From contig NC_049995.1 in assembly GCF_000003815.2 (NCBI RefSeq), positions 12,505,436-12,569,435 on the forward strand: DNA of 64,000 bases. The letters are read 5' to 3'. Below, one piece after another: positions 23,128 to 34,280 of the stretch; positions within the stretch are counted from its first letter, which is position 1; every line of letters starts with the position of its first letter. The notes beneath the pieces are model-generated. The model searched no databases. It worked only from the letters and a program-made list of their open reading frames with translations, and was not told the origin of the DNA. Both the position numbers and the translations under genes were made by a program. Origin of the DNA: Branchiostoma floridae (lineage: Eukaryota > Chordata > Leptocardii > Amphioxiformes > Branchiostomatidae).

Positions 23128-23466
23128 NNNNNNNNNNNNNNNNNNNNNNNNNNNNNNNNNNNNNNNNNNNNNNNNNNNNNNNNNNNNNNNNNNNNNNNNN
23201 NNNNNNNNNNNNNNNNNNNNNNNNNNNNNNNNNNNNNNNNNNNNNNNNNNNNNNNNNNNNNNNNNNNNNNNNNNNNNNNNNNNNNNNNNNNNNNNNNNNN
23301 NNNNNNNNNNNNNNNNNNNNNNNNNNNNNNNNNNNNNNNNNNNNNNNNNNNNNNNNNNNNNNNNNNNNNNNNNNNNNNNNNNNNNNNNNNNNNNNNNNNN
23401 NNNNNNNNNNNNNNNNNNNNNNNNNNNNNNNNNNNNNNNNNNNNNNNNNNNNNNNNNNNNNNNNNN
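23128..23466. other. Assembly gap (339 N)
   Basis: Second run of N inside the minisatellite. Confidence 0.99.
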
Positions 23467-24720
23467 GAGCTGAGGGGGCTAGAGCAGTTGGAGCTGAGCT
23501 GAGGGGGCTAGAGCGGTTGGAGCTGAGGGGGGCTAGAGCGGTTGGAGCTGAGCTGAGGGGGCTAGAGCGGTTGGAGCTGAGGGGGGCTAGAGCGGTTGGA
23601 GCTGAGCTGAAGGGGGCTAGAGCGGTTGGAGCTGAGGGGGCTAGAGCGGTTGGAGCTGAGGGGGCTAGAGCGGTTGGAGCAGAGGGGGGCTAGAGCGGTT
23701 GGAGCTGAGGGGGCTAGAGCGGTTGGAGCTGTGGGGGCTAGAGCAGCTGGAGCTGTGGGGGCTAGAGCGGCTGGAGCTGTGGGGGCTAGAGTGGCTCGAG
23801 CTGAGGGGGCTAGAGCGGCTGGAGCTGAGGGGGCTAGAGCGGCTGGAGCTGAGGGGGCTAGAGTGGCTCGAGCTGAGGGGGCTAGAGCGGTTGGAGCTGT
23901 GGGGGCTAGAGCGGTTGGAGCTGAGGGGGCTAGAGTGGCTGGAGCTGAGGGGGCTAGAGCGGCTGGAGCTGAGGGGGCTAGAGCGGCTGGAGCTGTGGGG
24001 GCTAGAGCGGTTGGAGCTGTGGGGGCTAGAGCAGTTGGAGCTGAGGGGGCTAGAGCGGCTCGAGCTGAGGGGGCTAGAGCGGCTGGAGCTGTGGGGGCTA
24101 GAGCGGCTGGAGCTGAGGGGGCTAGAGCGGCTGGAGCTGAGGGGGCTAGAGCGGCTGGAGCTGTGGGGGCTAGAGCAGCTGGGGTTGAGGGAGCTAGAGC
24201 GGCTGGAGCTGTGGGGGCTAGAGTGGTTGGAGCTGTGGGGGCTAGAGTGGTTGGAGCTGTGGGGGCTAGAGTGGTTGGAGCTGTGGGGGCTAGAGCGGCT
24301 GGAGCTGTGGGGGTAGAGCGGTTGGAGCTGTGGGGGAACAATTTAGGAGTCTTTAGGGGGGTATAAAACTGGACAAAGATGGGCAAGGGGTCTATAAAAG
24401 CGGTTAGTGACATTTTGGGGCCCTAAAAAGGTGGGAATTGAGGGCGGTTAGAGACGGTTTGGAACTATAGAGGCTAGAGGGGCTGGACCTGAGGGGCCTA
24501 GACAGCTGGAGCTGAGGGGGCTAGAGCGGCTGCAGCTGAGGGGGCTAGAGCGGCTGCAGCTGAGAGGGCTACAGGGGCTGGAGCTTAGGGGGTTAGAGCG
24601 GCTGGAGCAGAGGGGGCTAAAGTGGCTGGAGCTGAGGGGGCTGGAGCTGAGGGGGATAGAGCGGCTGAGGGGGCTAGAGCGGCTGGAGCAGAGGGGGCTA
24701 CAGGGGCTGCGGAAACCTCT

Positions 24721-25699
24721 GTGTCGATGTCATGTCAGCTGTATACCAAAAGAGGCTTTGACTTAAACTTAAACCCAGTCAAATTTGTGATGGAATAGAT
24801 TAAATAGAACAAATGGAACTTCATATGCTTTGTGTGTTTTGTAGTCTTTTTAGTTATACTTCTACTTAATAAAATCATTTTTATAAGCAAGACGGGTCAA
24901 TAGTGAAATGGGTAGGATGACATACAGATGAAAATCTAATTAAAGGAGTGTCTACAATCATATATATTATGCATATTCATCTCTACATAGAATACAGCTA
25001 GATTATATACACACAACAGCTAAATATATCAAGAAACAACATTTGGATCAAGGCTTTTTATTCCAGTTCATTGGAAGAAAATTTACGTGTCCTCATTGCA
25101 AAAAGCTTATCAGAAAGTTCAGAGAGAAAAGAGTTGAAAGTTTCCACTTAACGTCCTGCGCTTAAGTCTTCAATTTGCCATCAAAATTAAGAACAACTTT
25201 AGAGTAAGAGCTGTAACTTTAAAGAATATGTACCAGGTATATTCCCTTTTGACATGTGTATAAGAATACAATCATGCTACCACACTGAACAGCTACCAGA
25301 AAAGATCAAGAAATCCATTATCTAATATATTCTATTGAACATATTTTCCCACATTGTATGAGTATGTGAAGAGAGCTATTTTACGTTATTCTATCATTGA
25401 CGTATATAAAATTTACAAAATCCTTTCATAAATCATCCTGATAAATTCCTTACATTCTTTGACACCCTACAAACTTTTAGACACATTTCCTATTCTTTTT
25501 AAATTCTTTAAAGTTTCTTCCGATTCTCTGAATTCTGAATTCTTTATAAGCAGCAATTATTCTTCCCAATAAGACCTAGTGGCTGGTAGAAAAGTGATCA
25601 AACATTACAAGTACATGTAAGAAATGTAGGCAGGTACTATGGAATTATCACTAAATGACCAATGATATGGTTTGAATTGTGGGTGCTGCGTGGCGGAGT
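24721..25699 (-). other. CTSB: CTSB 3' UTR and flank
   Basis: Sequence downstream of the CTSB stop. A minus-strand AATAAA (TTTATT at 25057-25062) would give a 3' UTR of about 640 nt. No other feature is seen. Confidence 0.5.
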
Positions 25700-28600
25700 C
25701 TAGTCCATGCGAGGCTCTCCGGCGACGATGTCCCTCTCGATACCGCACTCGTCCTGGCCCCTCAGGATCTTGAAGAAGCCTGAAGAAAGGAAATGATTCT
25801 TAAGTAAACTGGTGCAATAGTAGAAGTACAGTCAAACCTGCAGCATCTAGGCTGGACCTAAGCAACCCTAAATGAACTGAGCAATCAATTTCGGTTGTTG
25901 AGTGGAGGGTAAATGCCCCTTTGAGACTCCAAAAAACTAGTCGCTGGTTGGGTAAGATGGTTAGTTGCTTGGGACAGGGTCTTAACTAAAATGGACAGGA
26001 CTGTTTGAATGTGTCCCCAAGTGAGCTTATCTTCCAGGTTTCGTACTACACTTCTAAAAAAATGTACATATATGCACATACACTGTTACACAGATAAAAT
26101 TTATTCTAAGTTTAGTAACATTTACAAATTACACATCAAAAGTCTATAAATGTCTTTCACTATTTTGGGTGTGCAATCAAATCGCTTCCACTGTATCAGT
26201 AACAGGTACCTAAACCTCATTTGCATAATTTATGCAGCCATGTTTCTTACCCATATCGCCCCAGTCGCTGTTCCAGCTGTTGGCGATCAGCCAATAGGGA
26301 GTGCTGCCCTCCATTCCCCATCCGATCATCTTCACGGCGTGGCCGCCGAGCTCAGCGCCAGACTCATGCTGGTACACACCTGCAGGAGAATCAGCCAATG
26401 GGAGCAGTTAACACAGACCTGACATCACATGCCACATGTGTTGCAAATTCTGATTGGCCAACAGAAGGTAAACTCCAGACATGGAGATAAATCAGCCTAT
26501 CAGGACAGTCAATTGTATAGCACTTATATGTGACCTTCATTCTGATTGGTCAATACTAACTATAGGTCAGTACCTGATATTGTAAACAAACCAGTCAATG
26601 ATAACAGTCATCGCAGACTTCATACTGTGAATAAATTGTCTCATGCATCGCACGATGCGGGAGCCTCTGAGTCTGACTCTAACTTAGTAATATATCAGCA
26701 CAAGATCAAGCCAGTAACTAAGCCAGTAACTGGGGGTTCTAGCCAGCATATGTCCTTCCATTCTTTGACAGAATTTTGCTGCTGGGAACAGACAAAAATT
26801 TTGCCCATTCCATCCTCTGTGACAGACAAAAATTGGAATTTAAAACCAAGCTAACTCTACAATGGCCAGCAAAATATGCTTGTCAAAATAAAGAATTTCA
26901 GAGGGTCTAGATTTCAAACATTTCCCAAGGAGCATGCCTCCGAACCACACAAGGAATGTTGTGCCTTCGACAGGATTTCAATTCAAAATCTAGGGGACAG
27001 AAAAAATCAACTGGCTAGAACACTGAACCATTTCCATTTGTAATTTGCTAAACAACAAGTTGTGAGAACATACCAGACTTGTAGTGAGGGAAGTCAGCGT
27101 ACACGGTGAAGGCAGCCTCAACAGGTCCGTTAGTCATGATCTCCATCTGGATCTGCTGAACCTTGGAGCTGACGGAGTAGGCAGACTTGGCTAGTGGGGA
27201 GAACACAGCAACAAACATTTTTAGTATGCTTTTTCATTAATTCTCCTTAACCCTGATTCATTGCACACAGTGGTTTGTATGTAGGGAAAAGCATGGACTT
27301 AATTCAATGTAAGATTAGGACGATTATGTTTGAAGACACTCTGGGTTTTCACAGTGAACACACTGCAGCAAAAAAAAATGTCTGGAGTTACCTAATCTTA
27401 AATACTGCAAAAAAATTCCTCTCTCTAATCATCTGATCACTTAAAAAGTCTATATAGAGTCCCTGTGAAAAGAAATAAATCAACAGTATTGTAAAGTCCC
27501 GTTAAAACTTAGCACTACAATACAATTTGAAACCAGTTATTATTTCAGTTACAAACCATAGTGCTTGTCCTTATTGAAGGTGACGTTGTACCCGGATTCG
27601 CACGTCTTCTTGCACCTGGGGGTGGGCTCGATCTTGCCGCAGGCGGGGCGGGAGCCGTTGATGTGGTGCTCACAGGGGGCGATCTCGTAGGGCTGGCAGC
27701 CCTGCATGGAGCCGTAGGGTCCACCTGTGACCAGGCCGTCCTGCTTCCAGTACTCCCAGGCTGCCTCAGGGAAGCCACCATGGCACCTGGTAAATACAAC
27801 GTACAGTCATACCTTAGCATGAAAGTTTATCTGTATTGGTAAAAGACAAAACCATGGAGAAACTAAACAGCCAGGGAGGAAGTGTTGAACAGGGCTGCTG
27901 GAATTTCAGCCAGGTAAGTGATATTATGCTGGAAAGCCACAATGGCACCTGGTAAATACAGTCAAACCTTACTGTTTTAAGTGGCCATTTTTAAGGGTGG
28001 ATTTTGGGCCTTTCAATATCACATTTTTACCATTCAATGTCACATTTTTTACCTATCAATACCTTCAGCAGCAACAATCTGAAAATAGATTGTGATCAAT
28101 TGCATGATCTAGAAGCAATTATGTGAGACACGACGATACAGCCTAATGTAATAACATCAACTATGATTTTATACATTCAGAATATTATTGAATCATAAAG
28201 TATGATATTGTACTATCTAAAGCATTTAATTTCCAATTCTGTGAGAATCAGCAGAAGAGAAATCAAGCTGGATTTCTCCATCCACATATACATATACAAT
28301 GTACTTTATTTTCAATAGTGCTGCATGATGTCTTGCAATCAGTACAGAGTCTACACCATCCCAAGCATATGATACAAGTCCAAATGATTCGATCACCTCA
28401 AGAGGGGCAACACCAGTAATTTTGAAACCATAAAGAATGGTCATACCCTTGCAATTTGCAGAATAAAAATTCAATTCCATTTAAAGATCAGTGTTTTCAC
28501 TTGAAATTCAATTCCATTCAAAGATCAGTGTTAAGTTCATTTTTGATTTTTGACATTTTCTGCAATTTGAAGTTCAGTGTGATCAGGTATATATAATTTT

Positions 28601-31382
28601 GATTTTTGTCGGTTTTTTTTTGCTTGGTGGCTTACCCGTTACCACAGCTCTTGCAGCAAGAGTTCAGGTCTTCAGCGGAGATGTGTGCCATTGTCATTCC
28701 CTTCGACGCGACACAGATACGGTCGCTCATTGCCTCAACGGCAGCAAGAGCCTGAGAAAACGAGTTGTCACACCACGTCATAAACATGTACACTATTGTA
28801 CAGGTTCGCAGGGTTGGACTAGTTTTCTAAAATCCAATTGTCTTATCGGGCAAGTACAAAAAAATTACTTGCCTGAACCGAAATTCAAATGACATTTTTC
28901 TATGTATTTTCACTTCCAGCAATGGATTTCTTTTATCATTGGCTCTGTTTTCTGTGCTGGTCAATGCTTGATGCCATGACTATAAAAGTATCAAAGTCTC
29001 ACTCAGGGAATAATCTTACTTGCCCGATCAGGCAAGTGATGTAGGACATGCACTTGCCTGATCAGCTCTTTCACTTGCCTGGGACAATCGGACATGTCCA
29101 ACCCTGGTTTGTTGCATAGCAAAACCTGTTTTGTTTCTGGCACAATCATTAGACTTACCCCATTCCGCACGTTTCGCAACATGCCATGAGATTTTCGGAC
29201 GAGAGGTGGACTTGGACTTTTCCGTTCGAGGCGACGCAGGTACGATCGCTCATGGCTTCAGCTGCAGCTTCAGCCTGGCATGGTAGATTTGCAGAGAATG
29301 GGGGGTAGGGGGGTAGAGCAGAGGGGGGGGGTAGAGGCAAATTGATTTCATTGATTGGTTAATTGTTGTGATCATTGGTTGTAAAGTTAAACATATTATC
29401 CTGGCAGATGAAAATCCTTATGTTGAAACAATCTTTGAAGAAATTAAAGACAAAAATCTGAAATTCTGGGTATAATTACTGGTAGCGGTTTAATTACTCT
29501 GATTGATATTAATGTTTGTTTGATTTATTAATTCAAAGAAATGATTTTTTGAAATGCAGGATGGCAAGCTGAAAAGCATCATAATAAGACTCACTGACAC
29601 TAAGCTAAGTCTACCAGCAAAATTTGCCCCTCAAAATACAGGAAATACATGTAGCACTTCAGAGGGTTTAGATTTTACAATTTTCCCAGGGTGCATGCAC
29701 CCAAAGCCCCCTAGGATTGTGGTAACATGCCAATAGGACACAGAAAAATCCAGGCTGACTAGAACACTGGTAGTGTAACTCATGTAAACATTTACCCAGC
29801 AGGAGCCACAGGAGCCCTGGTCGCGGACCTCCTTGATGGTGGGGCAGTTGGCCCACTGGGTCCTGGAGTCAAACGTGTCAGGGATGTCCTGGGGACAACA
29901 ACAGTACAAAATCATTCTCTATCTAAGCTTGTTCCCAACAAGAAATGTTGATCCGTATGATAAGTGTAGCCGGTATAACCGCCCTTCAGCGTAACAATAC
30001 TAGCGTCGTATTCATCATCCAACTATGATAATATTATCTAAACCAAACCAATCAACTACTATACAAACTTGTTAATTGAGTTAAATCAAAAGTTCTTTCT
30101 TATGCAAGTTCACTGTCAATATAAGCACAACTTAACCAAAAAAATCATTTACTTTTATACTGATATTAATCATTGCATGTACAGATAATATTGTTAATGA
30201 TGACTATTACAAAAATATTATTTAGTATGCAATTCATTTACAAATCTTTTCCAAAATTCTGTGTGGACAAAAGGGGTGATTGTGAAAGGTTAATTTTCAC
30301 CAAAAGGGCCCATGTTCTGACCTGAGCGTTGAGTTCGTGCAGCTTGAGAGGGAGTTTGTGGTTGTTTGGATCCCTGATCACACCACACAGGCCCTTCACG
30401 TAGGACACTGTCGCTCCCTGGAAGTTCCACCCTGCCTAGAAAACAAAATGGTATGTTGTATTTACATTTATGAAGGTTAGACATTTACTGATTTAGGCAA
30501 ACAAATTCATGCAATTACACTAGAGCTGCTGAAGAAGAGTGATGGACGTCACTCGAAATGTCCGGAAGTAAATCAGTTCAGTCTGTTTTTATCCAGTTGT
30601 AAAGGTAGAATATTGTATTTTGAAAGGTATGTTGTACTGTCCGACAAGCCCAATCAGGGCTCGAAATTCATTTTTGGGATTAGGTGCACTGGTGCACCCA
30701 GCATAAAAAATTGGGTGCACCAAAAAATTTTTGGTGCACCACTTATATTTGAGTAGAATGTCAGAAAAAAATAACAAAACTTAGATACAAGCTATCAAAT
30801 TCTTAAACAAGACTACCATGACAGACATTTTTATTATCTTTCTAACACTTAGATGTCACGAATATGATGTATACTAGTATACTTGATATCTTTACATACA
30901 TAAACCTAAGAAAATATTTGGGTGCACCCTGTGCACCCACTGAAAAAAATTGGGTGCACAGTTCCAATTTTGGGTGCACCTGGGTGCACATGCACCCAGT
31001 ATTTCGAGCCCTGCCAATAGAGCCAGATAAACGTGCATCGTATGTCATAATAGACCAGGGCTGTTTGCAGCTTTATGTTTATTCTGAGAGAGTGAGGGCA
31101 AAGATACTCAGCAGTAAAAGGTTTTGATACCAACTTCTACAGCCATACAGTCTGATAGTGATAGTTGTGATTTTGACCCCTGGAAGAATGAACTTGGCTT
31201 CTTAGAAATAAAACTAATTTGTCACATTGAATGTCTACTCAATGTGAAACTCCTGAATTTACCTTCCACGTGGTGTCGATGGAGTTGACATAGTCGATGA
31301 TCTCCTGTGTCAGCGGTTGGTGGATGGGGAACTCCTTAGCGGAGACCGCCGCGAGCACGGACAAGACAACCCAGGCCAGCAT
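25700..31382 (-). CDS. CTSB: Cathepsin B, complete, with two alternative exons 4
   Basis: Lysosomal papain-family cysteine protease with endo- and dipeptidyl carboxypeptidase activity. Coding exons (minus): 31263-31382, 30322-30435, 29796-29888, then either 29159-29274 or 28636-28751, then 27557-27786, 27074-27190, 26251-26379, 25700-25779. All junctions are GT-AG and in phase; either choice gives 332 aa (human 339). Visible: 15-residue signal peptide ([15 protein letters not shown]), propeptide with [16 protein letters not shown], mature start near DIPDTFDSR, active-site Cys108 in QGSCGSCW, occluding loop with the His pair [10 protein letters not shown] that marks cathepsin B, His277 in [11 protein letters not shown] and Asn297 in ANSWN. 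A 5' UTR intron probably ends at the acceptor before 31389. It is tail to tail with FDFT1 and head to head with TAF5L. Confidence 0.96.
26736..27021. mobile_element. Short inverted-repeat element in CTSB intron
   Basis: Ends GTTCTAGCCAG (26736-26746) and CTGGCTAGAAC (27011-27021) are perfect inverses; the right side extends to ACTG. The interior shares CAGAGGGT(C/T)TAGATTT and GCATGC words with a truncated relative near 29640-29769. Non-autonomous; superfamily not assigned. Confidence 0.6.
28636..28751 (-). CDS. CTSB: CTSB alternative exon 4B
   Basis: 116 nt with acceptor TTTTCTCAG and donor GTAAGC, entering in phase 0 and leaving in phase 2. Encodes [18 protein letters not shown]... ending SCCKSCGNG, which lines up with human AFGAVEAISDRICIHTNA...TCCGSMCGDG, the helix that follows the active-site CW and the next disulfide cluster. 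It has the same length and phases as exon 4A, so only one of the two can be used in a functional mRNA. Confidence 0.9.
28809..29105. mobile_element. CAGGG-ended MITE between CTSB exons 4A and 4B
   Basis: 297 bp with terminal inverted repeats CAGGGTTGGAC and GTCCAACCCTG; the 5-bp flanks are GTTCG and GTTTG, a probable target duplication with one change. The interior contains several inverted copies of ACTTGCC. It fills most of the 407-nt intron between the alternative exons. Confidence 0.7.
29159..29274 (-). CDS. CTSB: CTSB alternative exon 4A
   Basis: 116 nt with acceptor ATGCCAG and strong donor GTAAGT, phases 0 and 2 as in exon 4B. Encodes [18 protein letters not shown]... ending ACCETCGMG. 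All cysteines needed for the cathepsin B disulfides are kept, but the residue two after the active-site CW, usually Phe (CWAF), is Glu here (CWAE), and the middle of the exon differs strongly from 4B. Confidence 0.9.
29640..29769. repeat. Truncated copy of the GTTCTAGCCAG element
   Basis: Shares CAGAGGGTTTAGATTTTACAA, GCATGCACCC and the terminal CTGACTAGAACACTG with the element at 26736-27021; the opposite end is not recognisable. Confidence 0.45.
29965..30000. repeat. Fragment of the LINE 3' end seen at 37630
   Basis: GTAGCCGGTATAACCGCC...GCGTAACA matches the 3' terminal region of the LINE fragment at 37630-38184. A similar scrap (TAGCTGGTATAA) is at 42670-42690. Confidence 0.4.
30655..31013. 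mobile_element. CAGGGCTCGAAAT MITE, copy 1 (CTSB intron 1)
   Basis: 359 bp with terminal inverted repeats CAGGGCTCGAAAT and ATTTCGAGCCCTG, flanked by CCAAT on both sides (30650-30654 and 31014-31018), a 5-bp target duplication. The interior has clusters of TGGGTGCACC palindromes near each end. A second copy in reverse orientation is at 55186-55549. Confidence 0.85.
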
Positions 31383-31389
31383 GATGGAT

Positions 31390-34280
31390 CTATTACAGGA
31401 AACAGAGGAAGAAAGGAAGTGATTAAGTTTAAGAGTCATAAGTTCACTGGTTGCTATTAAGCTAGTTGTATGACTAATACTTATATAGTTAGCATTTTGT
31501 ATAATGACAAATGACTGACCGTAGCATTCAATTAATATTGGTAAGCAATACATTTAAGGTTTTAGGTACATGTAGTGACAGCAGCATTTAGTTAATACTG
31601 TAAAAAAGCAATCATTTTGTTTAAGAATCAGAGGTTCACTGGTTGCCTTTGAAAAAGCTCGTTTTTTTAATCAGCATTTTCCAGAAAGAAAATCCCCAAA
31701 TACAACTGGCCCTGGCAATTGGTGTGATAGTACTGATTCATTTGGTATAAAAATAACCTTAGGTACATGCACACGGGTACTGACAGCAGAAACATCAAAA
31801 CATAAGCAAAAGTGAGTACAAATTGGGTGTGTAAAAGAACTCTGACTCCTATATCGAAAAAAGCAGACCTTTGCAGCAGTATTGAAAACAAAGAACTGAC
31901 TGAGTCATCGTTACGTCCTGTCACCTGCCTAAACCTTGTGACTGTCACATGATGTTCACAATAGCCTAGTCATAAATTATCATGACGTGTAATTATCTGC
32001 AACACCTGGCTGAACTTCAACATTCTATCTTATACGTGACAAAACTTTTTAATGAGATTTGTTTAATGAAAATTGACTTGGCAATTCTGGATTGTTAGAT
32101 GTCCCTCAGGTGATTTGAACAGTTTACTGGTACATGGTACAGGCAAATGTGTACATTGAGAGATAAGTAAGAACAAAATACAGAAAAGACAAAATACTTA
32201 CTAGTATCAACGCTATTTTTTTTAGGGATTTAACTGGAAACCATGATTTAGTTCAAATTAACTAATAAAGGATCCTGTCTATTTTGTAAGGGTCCACATA
32301 GCTTACAATTTATCAGTTTCCTGAGTGGTCTTTTTGGGGAATTTGGACAGTACGTACTTTGTACTCTGTCCCTGGAACAATGGCGTCATTTTGAACAGAC
32401 TTAGATTAGGGGCTCCCGTGTCGTCCGACATTTTGAACAGCCTTGCCCTTAATAACAAACTCATTGATCTTAACTTCAAATTTAAGGCATCTTCGTATAA
32501 TTCTGATCACCAAGACGCAAGAGATCAATACTGAAAAGGTGCGGCTAATAAACTCATTCAGAGCTGTAATAAATCCATTAAGCAACTAATTGCTGTGATA
32601 ACCTTATCAGCTAATAATGTTATTAAAATAGCAAGTGACTGACATGCATTAATGGTGGTATGTTATTCGAAGTAAACATCTAGAACTGACATATCTATTA
32701 GTCAGTACTTACATGCCAAGGGTCAAAACTACTTGCAAATTATCAGCAGAAAATTTTTGTAAATACAGAAGCCATTGTCAGTACTACAATTTGCTATTTG
32801 TAAGTTGGCAATGTATACCAAGCTTGGCATTTCTGAAAGTTAAACTTAATTTTTTTGTCAACTTTTTGCATTTAAATTGTAATCTTTAAGAATTTTCTGC
32901 ATATTGAAGACAGCAAAAAGTCAGTCAATCTTGAAATGCTAGCCATGGTTCAGCATGGTTTTCAAACTTTTTGTGGTGACATCTTCTAACAGTAGCACAA
33001 CTTATAATTTGCATTTCCATTGCAAAGTACTGAGACTTTCCTTATGAATTATTTTAACCACAAACTTCAAACACTGTGAGCTAATCATATAAACCCGCTA
33101 CTGGCTTATCAAGTCGTATTAAGTCACCTAAAAAAACTGAAAATACAATGACTTGGCACAAGGACGTTATATATAACGTCCTTGCTTGGCATAGTTCAGT
33201 TTCTTGAACTTTGGCCCCTGTCGTAAAGGTAGGCCCTAATCAGGCCTGATTAAATATAGAACCCACACCACGTGAGGCCCTTGTGCTCTGGCTCAGTAAA
33301 CTTTATATTTACCCAGAAGTACATTGTACGTCACCTAAAGACCATCTGATACGAAAAGGTTTTTCCTACTGTTCTCTTAGAACACACTGTACAGCTATGA
33401 TTCACAAACTGCAAAAAAAACTACCCTGCCTGAGATACCAAACTGATCTGAGGTTTGCTACCGTTCCCCTAAATACCCTTAAGAAATCTAAAACAGCCCA
33501 CGTAGTTTAAGAAATGTACTAATAATTAGTCACTAAGACATGTTGTGGTGTATACGTGCAACCTGCACCACGTGAGGACCTTGTGCTCTGGCTCAGTAAA
33601 CTTTATATTTACACAAAGGTAACGTTATACCACCTGAGGACATATACAAAAAGGTCTTTCCTATTGTTCTCTTAGAACACACGGTATGGCTGTGATTCAC
33701 AAACAACAAAAACTTGAAAGACCACTAGATATTATCATGCAAATGTTCTTGCAAAAAAACACAATCTTTTGTGAGGTACAAAAGTAGTAGTACTTCTTTC
33801 AAGGTGTTATACTTAGCTGATTTAAACAACAATCTAGGTAACCGATCTAAGAGGTGGCAAATATGATGTCATCCTTGAACTCATAGATGGGACTAAAACT
33901 CGTGACTTTGAGTCATCGTGCCTGGAGGGAATTTATTTTGGCATCTACATGTACAGTTCAAATCAGACTCTCTCCTCTACGCTAGCCTGCTGCATTCACT
34001 TCCTAAATTCCCTTAAACTTCTCTCAAACCACTCCACCACAAAATTAGATTTATGCATTATGATTATGCGATAAAAACATGCTGAAGACATGCAGTGTAC
34101 TGTAAACGTGTGCAACTTGCACACAAAACCTTCGTCGGCATCTTACATGTCAGTCAAGTGTTTGTCTATCTCTCGCTAGTGAGAGGTCTAAACGACACAT
34201 CCCCAGCCTAGAATAATCTCTCAACCCTTAAAAATCCAAATTTCAATGCCAAAATCTCAAGAGCTACCGAAAAACGCACC
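31390..34280. other. Probable CTSB 5' UTR intron
   Basis: No coding exon seen. The acceptor TTTCCTGTAATAG ending at 31390 (minus) and a possible donor CAG|GTGCGT with exon edge at 34280 suggest a single 2.9 kb 5' UTR intron. It contains a 26-bp palindrome (33159-33184) and a direct repeat with a 300-bp period (33263-33415 and 33563-33710), each copy with CACGTGAGG. Confidence 0.4.

Larger units (their letters stand above)
20990..24720. repeat. 24-bp GC-rich minisatellite array
   Basis: Roughly 100 visible copies of a 24-bp unit, CTAGAGCGGTTGGAGCTGAG plus GGGG, with variants GAGCTGTG, GCGGCTGG and GAGTGG. Because 24 is a multiple of 3, several frames on both strands stay open for hundreds of codons (Gly-Ala-Arg-Ala-Val on plus, Ala-Pro-Thr on minus); I read these as by-products, not genes. 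Segments of the array are themselves duplicated: 21290-21420 resembles 23768-23899, 21700-21830 resembles 24480-24580 and 22655-22830 resembles 24163-24337. A compound variant with an extra GAGCT dominates 22920-23640. Two N runs interrupt it. Confidence 0.95.

Noticed and set aside
20990-24413. Very long Gly/Ala-, Leu/Arg- and Ala/Pro-rich open frames on both strands
   Set aside because: They coincide with the 24-bp minisatellite; open frames in several registers and both strands follow from a unit divisible by three.
32325-32534. Possible 69-residue coding exon (TYFVLCPWNNGVILNRLRLG...)
   Set aside because: It looks somewhat protein-like but has no recognisable family, splice partners or context; perhaps a transposon scrap.
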